DNA from: Adiantum capillus-veneris
Lineage: Eukaryota > Streptophyta > Polypodiopsida > Polypodiales > Pteridaceae
Direction: 5' to 3'
Length of the DNA stretch: 64,000 nt
NCBI GenBank assembly: GCA_014529385.2
Contig: CM043948.1
Coordinates: 24,798,451 to 24,862,450 of the forward strand
Shown here in pieces: positions 1 through 11,979 of the stretch (positions are counted from its first letter, which is position 1; the number at the start of each line of letters is the position of its first letter). Below the pieces are notes generated by a model. That model made no database searches and was not told the DNA's origin. It saw nothing but the letters and a program-made list of their open reading frames with translations. The position numbers and the translations under genes were made by a program.

Positions 1-492
1 ACTAGCAAGCTCAAGAAAACAAAGGGTGTGTCACTCACCGCTCTACGCTCGCCTTCGTGGTGGATTCCTCGCCGCGATGAAGAAGAAGCTGCAGTCGTGC
101 CGCGCTCAACCGCTTCGCCGCCGTCGTGCCTTCGTAATGCTCGATCGCACACACACTCTCCCTCTCTCCCTCTCACACACACACACACACAAGGAGGTGA
201 AGAAGAAGAAGATGGAGATGGAGCAAGAGCACTCTTCAATTGCACAAATGAGAGAATGAGTAAAAATTAGGTTTAGTTGGCTTTTATAGGAGCTCACCCC
301 ATTCACACTTGGGCGCCCATGCTTAACCAACTAATCCCTTGAATGTCCAAGTTAAAGTGCGCCTCTCATTGGCGATCACTCTACCTTTCCCTATTGGACC
401 GACAAGCCCGGTACCTGACTCTACCAAATACATAATACGCGTCCATCGTAGGTGATGGGTGTCCGTGAGCGGTGAGGGTTAACACTCAGGGA
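1..492. other. Unassigned flank with simple repeats
   Basis: No gene recognised. There is a short (CA)n run near 171-192 and a purine-rich GAAGAAG stretch just after it. Two overlapping open frames of 77-80 codons run through these simple repeats and have no recognisable domain, so they are not called as genes. The segment ends where homology between the two long direct repeats of the neighbouring retrotransposon begins. Confidence 0.4.
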
Positions 493-2284
493 ATTCACAA
501 CACCCCTATCCTCTCAGAAACACATTCAAAAGATAGAGTTCACACTCACAGGCCACTGCCTGCAGACTTTTCAACACACGTACGCTAGCAAAGATGCCAT
601 TTAACTCACACACACCGCCAATGCTCGCTTCGACGCACATAAAACACACCACCACTCAAATTTCCACCCCATTTGCACCACAAAACGGTCCGCGGACACA
701 CACTTTAGCCGGCACCGACGCACACAAAGAGCGAGAGAAAACAGAGGGGAAGGGGCAAGCAACGCCAGAAACGGGGGACAATGACCTTCAATTTCTTAAT
801 CGGCACATGTACAACCACCCAAGCGCCACAGATGGCGAGCTCTTACAAAAAAAATGCCTTCAAAACGCACTCTTGGCTCTCTTGCACTCAACTGTTCCAA
901 AACAGGGCAAAAAGCCATCAATAATTACAAAAAAAAAGGGGGTTTATAGGGGAGCCCCGCCTTTTTTCGCGGTTTCAATTTGATTGGACCCTTCAAGGTT
1001 CTAGTTGACCACATTTTGCAATGCTTGAGAAGTCTCGGCTCAACTCCCTTCACTCCCTCTCACATTCCACCCCTCAAGCTGTCGAGGACGAGGGGTGCTA
1101 GTGCCTTGTCAAGTTTGCCTTCAAAAATTTGTTTCAAGAGGCCACCTATGAACCGTCCCCTTGGCAGGCACCCTCAACGCCACGTCATCCCGTACGTATG
1201 CCACCCCACAGGCGCTGCCCACAACCGGCCACCAGCGCCGCCCATCCTTGGCCAAAACTTTCGCCAGGGCCGCCTGAGCGCACCCAGAGCACCAACGACA
1301 CAGCGCCGCCAGGCTCGCGCCATCGCCAAGCTCGTGGGGGGCTCCAACTCCCTCATGTGATACGCTTTGTCGCCTCACATCTTGGGATATATTCCCTCAT
1401 TCCTCAATCCGTGTGCCCGCATGTGGGCTCAATAGGCCTGCCATGTGGCAGCAGGATGTGATCCCACCCTCCAAGGGTTCCCAACTTCCCACAAAAACCA
1501 TTATAAAAGCCCCCATTGGGTGCCCCTTTGGCCAAGCTCCCATTTTTGGCTCGGCTAAAAGCCACCGACACGGAGTCCAAGTTTGTCAGTCCATGCTGCA
1601 CTTGAACTTTGTCGAGGTTGCAAACCAAGGCCGCGAAAATCGAGAAAAAACATATGAGACCACTATGTCGACAAGTGCTATCAAACTTTCAATTGGCATA
1701 ACTCACTCATTGGGACTCCAATTGCGGAGTCGTGACTTCTTGCTTACTTCCATGACGCATATTCCCTCTAGAACCTGGTCGAATCCAGAAAACCGCCATA
1801 TGGCCCGATTTCCAACGTAGACGGGCAGGCACATAATTGACCCTCGGTAAACCTTCCATTGACCATAACTTGCCATGTAGTGCTCCGATTGAAGATCCGA
1901 AAAGAGTGACATGCTCCACAACTTGATCTCTATAGCCCTATTTACTCGTACCAACTTTGACCTCCTGCCCATGCTTGCCCTGTCCGTCGGGGATCTGCAA
2001 GAACTTCCAACTTTAGATATCTCTATCTTTCACATCGTGGCTCCATTTGACGATCCATCTAGATGGACTTCTAGACCGTCGCGAGCACTACATTCCCGAG
2101 CATTTTTCCTGCACTTTGAACACTCTAATTGACCATCCCAATTGGCACCCTTGGAGCCTTATTGGCCTAAAAAACCGCATTAGACATACATTTACGTTGG
2201 CCTTTACTTGCCCACGTCCTTCATACCTACTCTAGCCTTGTGCACTGCACCTGCCTACTACAGCCATACCACTACCTGGCACCA
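493..2284 (-). repeat. 3' LTR of Tat-like element
   Basis: Left copy of a long direct repeat. It aligns by eye end to end with 5899-7712, with many substitutions and small indels. On the minus strand it begins TGGTGCCA, matching TGGGGCCA in the other copy. The lower-coordinate end is fuzzy, since similarity fades between about 485 and 495. The plus-strand open frames inside it (for example at 594-983 and 1129-1461) match those in the other copy only because the DNA is repeated. They have no recognisable domain. Confidence 0.75.
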
Positions 2285-2289
2285 CTCCT

Positions 2290-2829
2290 TGCTGATGACC
2301 AATAACGCATCACCCTTAACCACCAACCTGAAAATGCCGAATCGGACGCATTGCTTCAAACCTAGATGGAGGGTGAGATATTCTGCTTCATTGTTGGTGT
2401 GGACATCCTCCAGATCATAGGCCTTTGAGAAGATTACCTTGTTGTGCGGATCGTGTATCACCACACCTCCACATGCTTTTTGCATCACTCTTCTATACGC
2501 ACCAACTACCACATGGTGAAAGCTCCCACCAAGTCTGGTTCCTCCTTGGCTTCATCTCGTACTACTCTTGGATAAACAGGGAAATTGACGACCTTGCATA
2601 CCACAATGTCCACCAAATGAGATCGACTAGTGTAGTCAATCTTGAACTCAAACTCAAAATCTATAACCCACTTCATAATCCGCTTTCTTGGCTTTAGGTG
2701 TAACACTACTTCAGGCAACGAATTGTTAGCCGTCACCACATAGAATTTCCGCACAATGAGGTGCACTTTGAACCTTCTACAAGCAAAAACCAACGTCATG
2801 ACCCACTGCTCTACCTCGGTGTAGATCAC
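2290..2829 (-). pseudogene. RT RNase H plus second RNase H-like domain
   Basis: At 2506-2829 the minus strand encodes an RNase H region (YTEVEQWVMTLVFACRRFK, then KPRKRIMKWVIDFEFEFKID) typical of Ty3/gypsy pol. At 2290-2512 a second RNase H-like stretch follows (GGVVIHDPHNKVIFSKAY, NNEAEYLTLHLGLK, VVKGDALLVI), resembling the additional archaeal-type RNase H domain of Tat elements. The frame then runs straight into the LTR, and its last nine or so codons are LTR sequence. The usual downstream integrase is absent. Frames are interrupted, so this is a relic. Confidence 0.75.
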
Positions 2830-4005
2830 CTCTTCAGGACTTATTACCCTGCTTTTGAAGTAGATAGGCTTATAGATCCTTCCTACTTTCTACAGCCACA
2901 CCGCCCCAATGGCCATGGTACCTACCATCATCGCCACATAGAAATTTTCCTCTCGGTTGGGAGGACACACCGTCAATAATTAACACAAGATTTCTTTCAC
3001 CCTGTCAAAAGCTTCTTGAGCTTCTCCATCCCACTCAAAGCCATGCACCTCCTGAGACCTCTTTTGGAGAGGATACAAATAGTGTGATAGCATCCAAAAA
3101 AAGCGCAACAAATACTTAAGCTTAATGCACAAAGAAGGCCAAACCCTCAGCACTAGAGGGAGGCTCCACCAAAACTAGAGCCTTGACCTTCTCAGGATCC
3201 GCTTCAATTCCGTTTTGTGACACCATATGGCCTAGCAATTGTGCTCGAGTTTGTGCTAGCTTGCACTTCTTAGGGTTCAACTGACCTCCTTCTTCATCAA
3301 GCCTCTGAAAACATAGTTTCAGCTCTGACAAATGATCTGCTCTTGAGCTATAGCACCCAATGTTATCCATGAAAACCCTAATGAACCTACCCAAGTAGGG
3401 ACCAAACACCTATTCATCTAGTCCTGGAAGGTGGCATAGGTGTCACCAAACCAAGCGGCATCCTGTGGTATGCAAAACATTCCCATGGCAAGATAAACAT
3501 CATCTGCAGCTCGTAAGAAGAAATCCCTATGTGAAAGTACCCTGAAAACCCATCCATAATAGAGTATTTCTCATGACCTGCCACTTGATTTAAGATTTCA
3601 TCTTGAAATGGCACTAGATAGTGGTTTCTCTTCGTCGCCACATTCAATGGCTTGTAGTCGACGCACCCGCCACCTCCCATTCTTCTTAGGGGTGATAACC
3701 ACCGGGGGAACCCACTCTGACTCCTTCACAATGTAGATGATACCTGCATCTAGTTGTTGGTTAATCTCTTGCCAAAGAGCTTCTTTTTTAATCTCTCCTA
3801 GCCTCCTTAGCTTCTATGCTTTCAGTTTGTACCCTTCTTTAAGGATTATATAGTGCTCTACACCCTTCACTCCTTGCAAATCCTTGCACTTAGTTGCAAA
3901 CAATTTTGGAAAAGAGGCACATAGCTCGACATATCCTTCTCTCTCCTGGCTGGTCAAATCTTCACTTAACATAGTGGTTACCTCCTCCGTACTTATGCCA
4001 TGAAC
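2830..4005 (-). pseudogene. Reverse transcriptase, broken
   Basis: Minus-strand frames read through an RT. The N-terminal part at about 3680-4005 contains EWVPPVVITPKKNG, followed by VDYKPLNVATKRNHYLVPF and SIMDGFSGYFHI at 3414-3680. At 3122-3409 the catalytic region reads FMDNIGCYS where FMDDI or YVDD would be expected, then LSELKLCFQRL, LNPKKCKLA and LLGHMVSQNGIEADPEKV, the usual thumb motifs. The second catalytic aspartate is replaced by asparagine, and frameshifts near 3410 and 3690 divide the gene. The 2830-3120 part is connection-domain sequence with stops. Confidence 0.8.
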
Positions 4006-4512
4006 CTACGGTTGCACCTCTTCCTTCATGTGAGAGCCTTCTATGGTGATGCCAATCAAATTAGCATTTATTTTAAGCATATCATCCTTGCGTTCCTCTT
4101 CCTCGGTATCCGTGTATCCCTCATCATAGCTTGTCTCGCTCTCGTACTCATAGCTTGTCGTATCATCTTTGTCTTTTGCCGCCATAGGGTGGAAATGGCT
4201 CCCTTTGGTCTTCAAATCAAGCACCACATGTCTTCCTCTCTCCTTGTCAGGCAAGGTGAACACCCTCATATCCCAATCCTGCTTAGCACCTATCACAAGC
4301 AGCCATGGCCTTCCCAGGATGATAGGGTATGCATTATCATCTGCTTCATCGAAGAAATCGATTAGGCACTCGATGCCCATCACCCTCACTCTTATGTCTT
4401 GAGCCATGCCCAAACACCTGGCTTTGGCATGCTTACCCATCCTCATAAGTACATTTGATTCAGCTTCTGCTCTAACACCCTTTCCTTCATAGCAGCCTCT
4501 ATCATGACACAA
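4006..4512 (-). pseudogene. Retroviral-type aspartic protease region
   Basis: A 168-codon minus-strand frame contains NAYPIILGRPWLLVIGAKQDWD, the C-terminal signature of plant Ty3/gypsy proteases, followed by an acidic tail rich in D, E, Y and S. The N-terminal D-[ST]-G catalytic triplet should lie near 4513-4680, but I could not see it, so the enzyme is probably dead. It sits between the gag zinc-knuckle frame and RT, as expected in a gag-pol polyprotein. Confidence 0.65.
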
Positions 4513-4681
4513 ACCTATGATCCATCGTCTATATAGGCCTATACATGCATCCTCTTTTCAATGACTGCATCCACCAGAGAAAGGACATATGCCAGCTACC
4601 AAATAGCTAACCAAAATTAAAGTTCTCTTTTTTATTTTAAACATCACTTACCAGGTCATATTCGGGTTAGTCGTTTCCTAG

Positions 4682-5860
4682 CTAAAAGTCTACTTGCTTG
4701 ATTTTGCAATGCCTCCTCTTTTTGCTAGTTTTTGGCCGCTCCTTGCCTTCATACACTTTCTCTTTACCCTTATGGGATCTGGTTTCTTGCTCGATTGATG
4801 TCTCCCATTTCATTCTTGCTCTTTTGTTGGACAAAACTTCAACATCCTGCTTACGCACCCCAATGAAGTTCACGCTAGGGACTTCACCACCATCCGAAGG
4901 AGCTAGTTGCACCTGATTCTCGGCGATTTTCTCCCTGGGGCCATTAAGTTGTGCTTGGCCTCTACCTCTACCAAACAGCAGATAGATATCACCCCTTTCT
5001 CTTGGTGGATGAGGACAATCCAATGCATAGTGTCCTTCTTCACCACATTTGTAACACCTGTCGGGCAATGGCCTTGCCCTGCCCATTGCTCCTCTTGGCT
5101 GCCATCTATCCATCATGCTTAGCCACAATTCATGCATTTCCTTGGACAAATCTTGTACAGTTTGCACCCAATTTTGAGGCACAATTGCTACACATTGGTT
5201 CCCATGGTTCTCCTCATGAACAGCATCCCTCGGACCCTTGGGTTGGGTAGGAATCACCACTTTGTAGCCCGATATGCGCTACTCGATCTTCTTTTCTATT
5301 TTCTTTCTTTTTGCCTTTGCAATGGCCACTACACCATTGTATTTTTTTGGGCTTTCAAATTCCACTTTCTCCCTCACTTTAGGATGTAGGCACGCCATGA
5401 ATTTATCCAGCTTAAAGTAGCCGCCATTAGCCAATTGCATGGCGGACGCTAACTCTGCCCAACACACTTCAAAGAGATCCAAAAACAAATTAAATTCTTC
5501 ACTTACATCCTATTTGAGTGCCTTCAATTTCACATCCATCTCTGTTGGGGACGCCTCTTTGCGGAAATCGTGTAGGAAATGCGCCCATAAAGTCGACCAA
5601 GCATGCCTCGGCTCACCTTCCAAAGCTTCATACCATACCTTCGCTTTACCGTGTATCACCAACGAGAATGTCTGCATCTTGATGTCCTTGTTCGACATAT
5701 GCAGTGACATCATATACATCTCAAAATCTGCAATCCACTTGTCAGGACTCTCATCACCTGTAAAAATTGACCTATAGCTTTGAAACACCATGCCAACGAA
5801 CACCAAAAACCGCTTCTTTTTGTCTAACTCAGAGCAATAAACGTGCTCCTCAAAACACAC
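4682..5860 (-). pseudogene. gag with CCHC zinc knuckle
   Basis: Three consecutive minus-strand frames (5510-5860, 5279-5488, 4682-5260) together form a gag. The first contains the retrotransposon-gag block (IADFEMYMMSLHMSNKDI, then FSLVIHGKAKVWYEAL). The second carries FKLDKFMACLHPKVREKVEF. The third has a canonical CX2CX4HX4C knuckle, CYKCGEEGHYALDC, and then a basic tail. In-frame stops near 5508 and 5276 separate the pieces. The knuckle would bind the element RNA during packaging. Confidence 0.8.
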
Positions 5861-5898
5861 TCAAAACACAAACAAATTGCCTTGCTATAGCACAAGGC

Positions 5899-7712
5899 AT
5901 TCACAGCACCCTTATCCTCTCAGAAACACCTTCAAAAGATAGAGTTCACGCTCATAGGCCACCGCCTACACCCTTTTCAACACGTGCACGCTAGCAAAGA
6001 TGTCATTTAACCCTCACACATTGCCAATGCTCACTTCAATGCACCCAGCACACACCACCACTCAAATTTCCACTCCCTTTGCACCCCAAAACGGGCCGTG
6101 GGCACACACTTCCACTGGCAACGACACACGCAAAGAGCAAGAGAAAAGAGAGGGGAAGGGGGAAGCCACACCAGAAATGGGGGACAATGGCCTTCAATTG
6201 CTTAGTCAGGGCATGTACAACCACCCAAGCACCACAAATGGCGAGCTCTTACAAAAAATACTGCCTTCAAAACTCACCCTTGGATCTCTTGCACTCAATT
6301 GTTCCAAAATAGGGCAAAAAGCCCTCAATAATTACAAAAAAGGGGTTTATAGGGGAGCCCCACCTTTTTTTAGTAGTTTTGATTTGATCGGACCCTTCAA
6401 GGTTCTAGTTGACCACCTTTTGCAATGGTTGAGAAGTCTTAATCAACTCCCTTCACTCCCTCTCACATTCCACCCCTCAAGCTGTCAAGGACGAGGGGCA
6501 CTAGTGGCTCATCAAGTTTGCCTTCAAAAATTTGTTTCAAGAGGCCACTTATGAACCGTCCCCTTGGTGGGCACCCTCAATGCCATGTCATCACCTACAT
6601 ACACTACCCCATGGGAGTTGCCCCATAATTGGACACCACCATGTCGCCCATCCTTGGCCAAAACTTCCACCAAGGCTGCCTGAGCACGCCCGGAGCGCTG
6701 AGGACACAGCACTTCCAAGCTCGCGCCAAAGCCAAGCTCGTGAGGATCTCCAACCCCCTCATGTGATACGCTTTGTGGCCTCACATCTTGGGATATATTC
6801 CCTCGTTCCTCAGTCAGCATGCCTGTGTGTGGGCTTAATAGGCATGCCGCCACGAGGCAGTGGGATCTGAGCCCACCCTCCAAGGGTTCCCAAACCCGTT
6901 CCCAAATTTCCACAAAAACCATTGTAAAAGCCCCCCTTGTGTGCCCCTTTGGCCAAGCTACCATTTTTTTCCTATTGACTCGATCTCCAAGGCGTAAAGC
7001 TCAGCTAAAAGTTGCCAACACGGAGTCCACTTGAACTCGGTTGAGGCCACAAACTATGGCCATGAAAATTGAGAAAAAAACATGAGACCACTCTGCCAGT
7101 AAGTGCTATCAAATTTTCAAATTGCATAACTCACTACCGAGACTCGGATTGCCAAGCCATGACTTCCTGCTTACTTCCCATGGTGGATACTACCCTCTAG
7201 AACCTGGTCGAACCCAAAAAAACTGCAATATGGCTCGATTTCCAATGCAGTCGGGTGGGCACATAACTAACCCTCGGCAAACCTTCCTTTGACCATAGCT
7301 TTCCTTGTAGGGCTCCGATTGAAGATCCAAAAAGACCAGCATGCTCCACAACACAAGCTCTACAGCCTTATTCAGTTGTACCGGCTCTAACCACTTACCC
7401 ATGCCTGTCCTGTCCATCGGGGTTTTGCAAGATCTTCCAACTTTAGATAGCTCTATCTTTCACACCGTGGCTGCGTTTGATGAGATGTCTAGACGGGCTT
7501 CTAGAGCATCTCAAGCACTACATTCTCGAGCTTTATCCCTGCACTTTGGAGACTCTGACTTACCATCCCAAATGGAACCCCTAGAACCTTCTTGGCCAAT
7601 TAAAACCACATTAGATATACATTCCCGTTGTTTTTTGCTTGCCCGGGTCCTTCATACCTATTCTAGTCTTCTGCAATGCACCTGCCTGCAGCCATACCAT
7701 TGCATGGCCCCA
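5899..7712 (-). repeat. 5' LTR of Tat-like element
   Basis: Right copy of the long direct repeat, matching 493-2284. Because the element is on the minus strand, this copy is its 5' LTR and the gag frame begins just beyond it at 5860. No recognisable tRNA-complementary primer site sits next to it at about 5870-5898. Confidence 0.75.
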
Positions 7713-7883
7713 CTCCTAGCTTCGACCAACTTTGCATGTACCAACGTCTCAAACGTAGAGCCTGTCAATGACTTGGTATGATCTCTAAAGTGCATAGGAA
7801 TTGGCATATATGTTGGCCAACATGCTCTCGATGTATGTGTCTTTATCATGTTTACCCATTAGCGAGAATGTCACCATGAGCCT

Positions 7884-8690
7884 TTGCCGATGGTGGGCAC
7901 TGCCTTGGTTGACATGTATGCTAGGTGTGGTGTACTTCAAAAAGCACAAAGGTTCTTGAGGAGTTTCCTTCCTTGAATGTTAATTCTAAGAATGCACTAA
8001 TTGCGAGATATGTTGAATAAGGGTGGAGCCAAGAAGCTATGGGTTGTTTTTAGCTGATGCAAAGCGAGTGTATCTCTTCAGATGCAATCACCTATGCTTG
8101 CATCTTGAAGGCATGTGGAGATTCAAAAGATACTAAGATGGTAAAAGAACTCACAATGATATTGTTAATCTGGAAAAAAAATTATGAATGCCAAATGTAG
8201 TAGGCCAGAAAGCCCTGGGCTATTGTCAATAGATGCGAGTGAGGGCATCTCTCCAAATGCAATCACCTCTACTTTAGTTTTGAAGGCATGTGGCACTACA
8301 CAAGATGCTAATAAGGGCAATAAATTTCAAGGGCTAGTGAAAAAAAAATTTGTGATTGGCATTGCCTCAATCGACATGATGTCTAATATGGTGTACTTCA
8401 AAAAGCACAAAAACTACTTGAGGAGATTCTTGTATGAAATGTCAACTCTTGGAACGCATTGATTGCAGGATATGCAAAATGGGGAAGGGCCAAGAAACTC
8501 TAGGATCTTGTACAAAATGTCGACTCTTGGAACACACTAATTGTAGGATATGAAAAATAGGAGAAGGACCAAGAAGCTATGGGCTATTTTTAGCAAATGC
8601 AAAGTGAGGGCGTCTCTCCGGATGAAATCACCTATGCTTTGGTCTTGAAGGCTATGCTTATATCTTGAATGCATGTGGCATTATGCAAGA
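7884..8690 (+). pseudogene. Pentatricopeptide repeat (PPR) gene relic
   Basis: Plus-strand frames show repeated PLS-type PPR units with stops and frameshifts. The first reads TALVDMYARCGVLQKAQRF, then NALIARYVE and DAITYACILKACGDSKD. A second unit contains EGISPNAITSTLVLKACG and a third contains SEGVSPDEITYALVLKA. Intact family members are organellar RNA-binding proteins used in editing and processing. Here the units are collapsed, with several stops per unit, and no E or DYW domain follows, so this is a dead fragment. The phrase repertoire resembles PPR families I associate with ferns and other seed-free plants. Confidence 0.7.
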
Positions 8691-9402
8691 TGCAAAAATG
8701 ATGATGGAGATCAAGGTAGACATGATTGACATGAGAGAAGCATGAAAGTTGAAGAGATCATGACAAACAAGATGAAATTTGATATACAAGGGATTGTATC
8801 CACCACAAGGATGCAGTGGACAAATGATTTGCAGAGAGCATGCTAATTGCAAGGATAGATATAATGGATACAATCATAGTGACAATGATGATGAATGCCG
8901 AGATAGAAGTAGAAGGGATTGAGATGATAGAAATCCTAACTCTTCAAAAGGGCATCAACCACACAAGCTAAACTTGGTTTAATGCTTTTCTTTGGGGCTT
9001 TTGATGGTGTTGTTGTTAAAGATTTTCCTTGTGGTTGAAAGATGTTCCTTCAGCTTTCTGTAAGAATCAAACTCTCTTTGATATGATGGGAGTAAATTAT
9101 GCAAAAAGTATCCTTGTAGTCCCAGTACTCAACTTGAGTACAGCTTCTGCCATGCCAAAGCTAGAAATCTACATTTTTGAACTTGTATACACTATCTCCT
9201 CTAGCTCGGTGACTAGCAGCTTTCCCATTATTATCCACGTGCCATAAGACATTAGATTCTTTGTCGCTTATGGATCTATCACAGCTAAATATGTGATTTT
9301 GAGTCCTATATCTTTGCATATGCTGAATTTGATTGTCGTAGAAGACAATTGATCTTCTTCCTTATCCCTATTCTTCTCTTGATCTTGTGTTTGTTGAACA
9401 TT
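8691..9402. other. Unassigned sequence
   Basis: No recognisable gene. Plus-strand sequence just after the PPR relic may be its decayed continuation, but no PPR unit is readable beyond about 8690. A 72-codon plus-strand frame at 9029-9247 has no known motif. Confidence 0.3.
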
Positions 9403-9756
9403 TCACGTTGAACTTGGGAACTTTGATTCTTCATATGCTTTCATTTGTGCTTTTTCTGTAGTCGGCTTCTTTGAAACAGATTTTGTCGATTCTTCTGGTA
9501 TGTCAATGATAACATATTCTCGTGGTTGCTCTGCTTCCTTTGTTTGCATTTTGGTATCATACTCCATGACATAGCTATTTTTTTGACATTTTTTGCTTTC
9601 ACACTCACAAACCTCGTTAGCTTCCTTCAACACCTTTATCGTAAATAAGGGAGTTAAATCATAGCCATCTTCATCAAAAAATTTGGTGTTGGTTGCCTCA
9701 TTTACGCATACATCAAGAGTCGTCAGTATCTGCTCCCATCCAAAAGGTTCAAACAA
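9403..9756 (-). pseudogene. Post-protease segment, family-specific
   Basis: A 117-codon frame begins MFEPFGWEQILTTLDVCVNE and has ...FFDEDGYDLTPL. It matches the frame at 36093-36341 in copy D (ATMNVCVNESTPALICDEEGYNIIPI). It lies between protease and the expected RT position. I recognise no known domain. It is absent from copy C, which diverges just after the protease. Confidence 0.5.
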
Positions 9757-9759
9757 ATC

Positions 9760-10763
9760 CTTTGGAAATGGTTCCTTAATATAAGCTTCATCTTCTACTG
9801 AACGCTATAGGAAGCAATCTTCCTTTTTAAGACTCCCGCATTCTAATGCTCCACACATCCAAATATGCACTTTGCTTTGCAACCAAGCATGTACCTCATT
9901 TACTTGTTCAATTGTGGAGTGTAATTCTTCTCCCGGGGTTCGCTCTAAATCTCTATAACTATGATCTTTGACACTAATTTTTGCAGTGTCTCTTTGTGTC
10001 TAAAGTAGATATAGTCATAGTCCCAGTCTTGTACCATTTTGAGTTGACGCATGAATGGTCTGCCCAATATGATATTAAAGTTACTGCTCTTGTCAAAATT
10101 CATTATGACAAAGGTGTGCTCTTACTGAATGCCACACAAGGATACAATGATTTGTTCTAACATTCCTATCGATCTCTCCACGTATCCATCCGCTAATTGC
10201 AATTTCATTTGAGTTTTCCTAAGAGTAGGCTTTCTCAATTTTTTCCACATCCCTTTGGTTGCAATGGAAATTCCTACCCCACTATCTAATATCGCACCCT
10301 TCTTTACTCCTTTTTACTCAAGTGGTAAGGTGGTGTTTCCTTCATTGCCTTCACAGTAATCACCCACCTTATTTACTGGAACCGACTTTGTCTGTAATTT
10401 CTTACGCAAGGTGTCATCCATGTTTTCATATGAAAGTTGGTCATGTGAAGGGATTTTCAACCCCATCGTTTTTAGGTGTTTGTCTATTTGGCCCCATAGA
10501 TATGGCTTAATTTTTAGAAACTCTAAGAGAGAAAGTGTGCATGGTATAGGAAAAGACATCAATTTGTGCAACCTCTTAGTATCCATCATTTTTGGTGTGG
10601 CTTTCCATTGAGAAGGTGCCACTCTAACCTTCGATTTTGTTTTGAGTTCTCTTATGAAATATGGCAAAGTCTGTAGAGAGCGTGGTTTGCTCTCTTCAGA
10701 TGCTACGGACACAAAATCTATGTATACAGATCTTATATCCCCTGGGAAAAATTTGTGCTCCAT
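9760..10763 (-). pseudogene. Aspartic protease region, copy A
   Basis: At 10314-10763 the frame reads ...VPVNKVGDYCEGNEGNTTLPLE, matching VPLNKVGEYYEGEDGNTTLPVE in copy C just before the protease. Further along the minus strand near 10020-10110 comes NFNIILGRPFMRQLKMVQDW, the protease C-terminal signature, identical over 14 residues to copy C. The catalytic D-S-G segment lies in the broken stretch around 10230-10310. Dead by frameshifts. Confidence 0.7.
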
Positions 10764-11062
10764 GTTTATCTCAGGGATAGATGCTGACTGTAAAGTAGCA
10801 CTACCATCTTTTTGGTTTCAATCGATTTCCATAAGGATTGTGGTTACTGTTCTTCTACCTTTGGAATTGGCATCACTACTTGTGAGCCCACTCCATCTAT
10901 GGTATTGGTTACTTCCCTCGTATCTAAAGGTGCCTCAACTCTTGGCTCTTCCTAATCTCTTTTTACAACACCTTGGCTCTCCATTTCCTGGAACCTTTTG
11001 CGGATTAGCACCTCCATTTCTGGAGCATCTGGAACATGTGGTTCCATAAGAGCTTGGGCCGC

Positions 11063-11780
11063 CTAGATGAGCTCCTTGTACATTTTCAACCTCTCTTTTT
11101 TATACCCTAGATGAGGATATATCAGCCATGTATGCACTTGGGTTTGATTGGGGTTTAGCCTAGCTTCATAGGCCTTCATAATTGCATCTAAGGGTTCAAA
11201 GACTTTGTCGACCAAGATTGAACCTCCCGAGTTAGTCTTTGACTCTTTAGGTCCTTTGCATTTTTCTTGCTTTCTTGCTGTCAACTAAACTATTCCTTTG
11301 TTTGATTCAATTCAATTTGCAAATCAGCTTTCTCATGCAGCCTCTTCGCTTTTATTTTGTCTCATTTGGCTTTCCATGATTTTCTTCTTGTTCTCGCGGA
11401 TATGTTTTTGGTTTTTGTTTGACGTGGCAATGTAGGTTCCCCAACAACTGTGTTTTTGACAGGTTCTTGAGCTTGAGCTCTAGTCATTACCTTTAAAGGA
11501 TTTTTGGGTTCTACCTTGGATCCGCTTGAAGAGGGCATCACGCCTTTAGCATTCATTGTTGCTTTCCCCTTGTAGTCTGGAATTTTAGGACAATTTTGGA
11601 GTAGATGGTCTCTCCCACAACCGTCACAGAATATAAATATTTATATTTTTGGACCCTTGTTTGAATAGCCTCGTGCCCAATGGTCACCTCCACATTCATA
11701 GCATGGACCTTCTTGTTTCATAGCTAGTAATCCAGCCAATGGTTGTCCTTGCCTGGTAAGAATGTTCTTCAACCCATACT
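11063..11780 (-). pseudogene. Linker with two zinc-knuckle motifs, copy A
   Basis: The minus strand around 11560-11720 encodes two knuckle-like motifs. One is degenerate (CYECGGDHWARGYS, last Cys replaced by Tyr). The other reads CDGCGRDHLLQNC, spaced CX2CX3HX4C rather than the canonical CX2CX4HX4C. Frames at 11063-11284 (KTNSGGSILVDKVFEPLDAIMKAYEARLN) match copy C at 25130-25210. The segment links gag to protease. Confidence 0.6.
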
Positions 11781-11979
11781 CCTAATTGGCTATGAACATG
11801 AGCGTATTCGCATCCATGGAGTACTAATTTCTTGCGAGTTGTGGTAGTTGTTGCCCTAGAATTTGTTGCCCTAGAAGAAATAGTTATTACCCTAGAATTT
11901 GTTGCGTCTTTGGTTGAGTGCTACACCATGGAGTGGGGTGATCCCCTCCACAAGTATTACATCTCCTCAAATGTGGTTG

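Larger units (their letters stand above)
493..7712 (-). mobile_element. Tat-like Ty3/gypsy retrotransposon, integrase missing
   Basis: Two direct repeats of about 1.8 kb (493-2284 and 5899-7712) flank minus-strand gag, protease, RT and RNase H remnants in the order expected for Ty3/gypsy. Reading on the minus strand, gag starts near 5860 and the frames end at about 2290, directly against the left repeat. A second RNase H-like domain follows the usual one, a feature known from Tat-lineage plant elements. No integrase lies between RNase H and the 3' LTR, so this copy is a deletion derivative. All frames are broken. No convincing primer-binding site or target duplication was found, so the outer ends are approximate. 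Confidence 0.8.

Noticed and set aside
28-270. Two overlapping 77-80 codon frames in the first 270 bases
   Set aside because: They are made largely of CA/GA simple repeats and Arg/Ser-rich low complexity. No domain, no partner exon and no homologue could be recognised.
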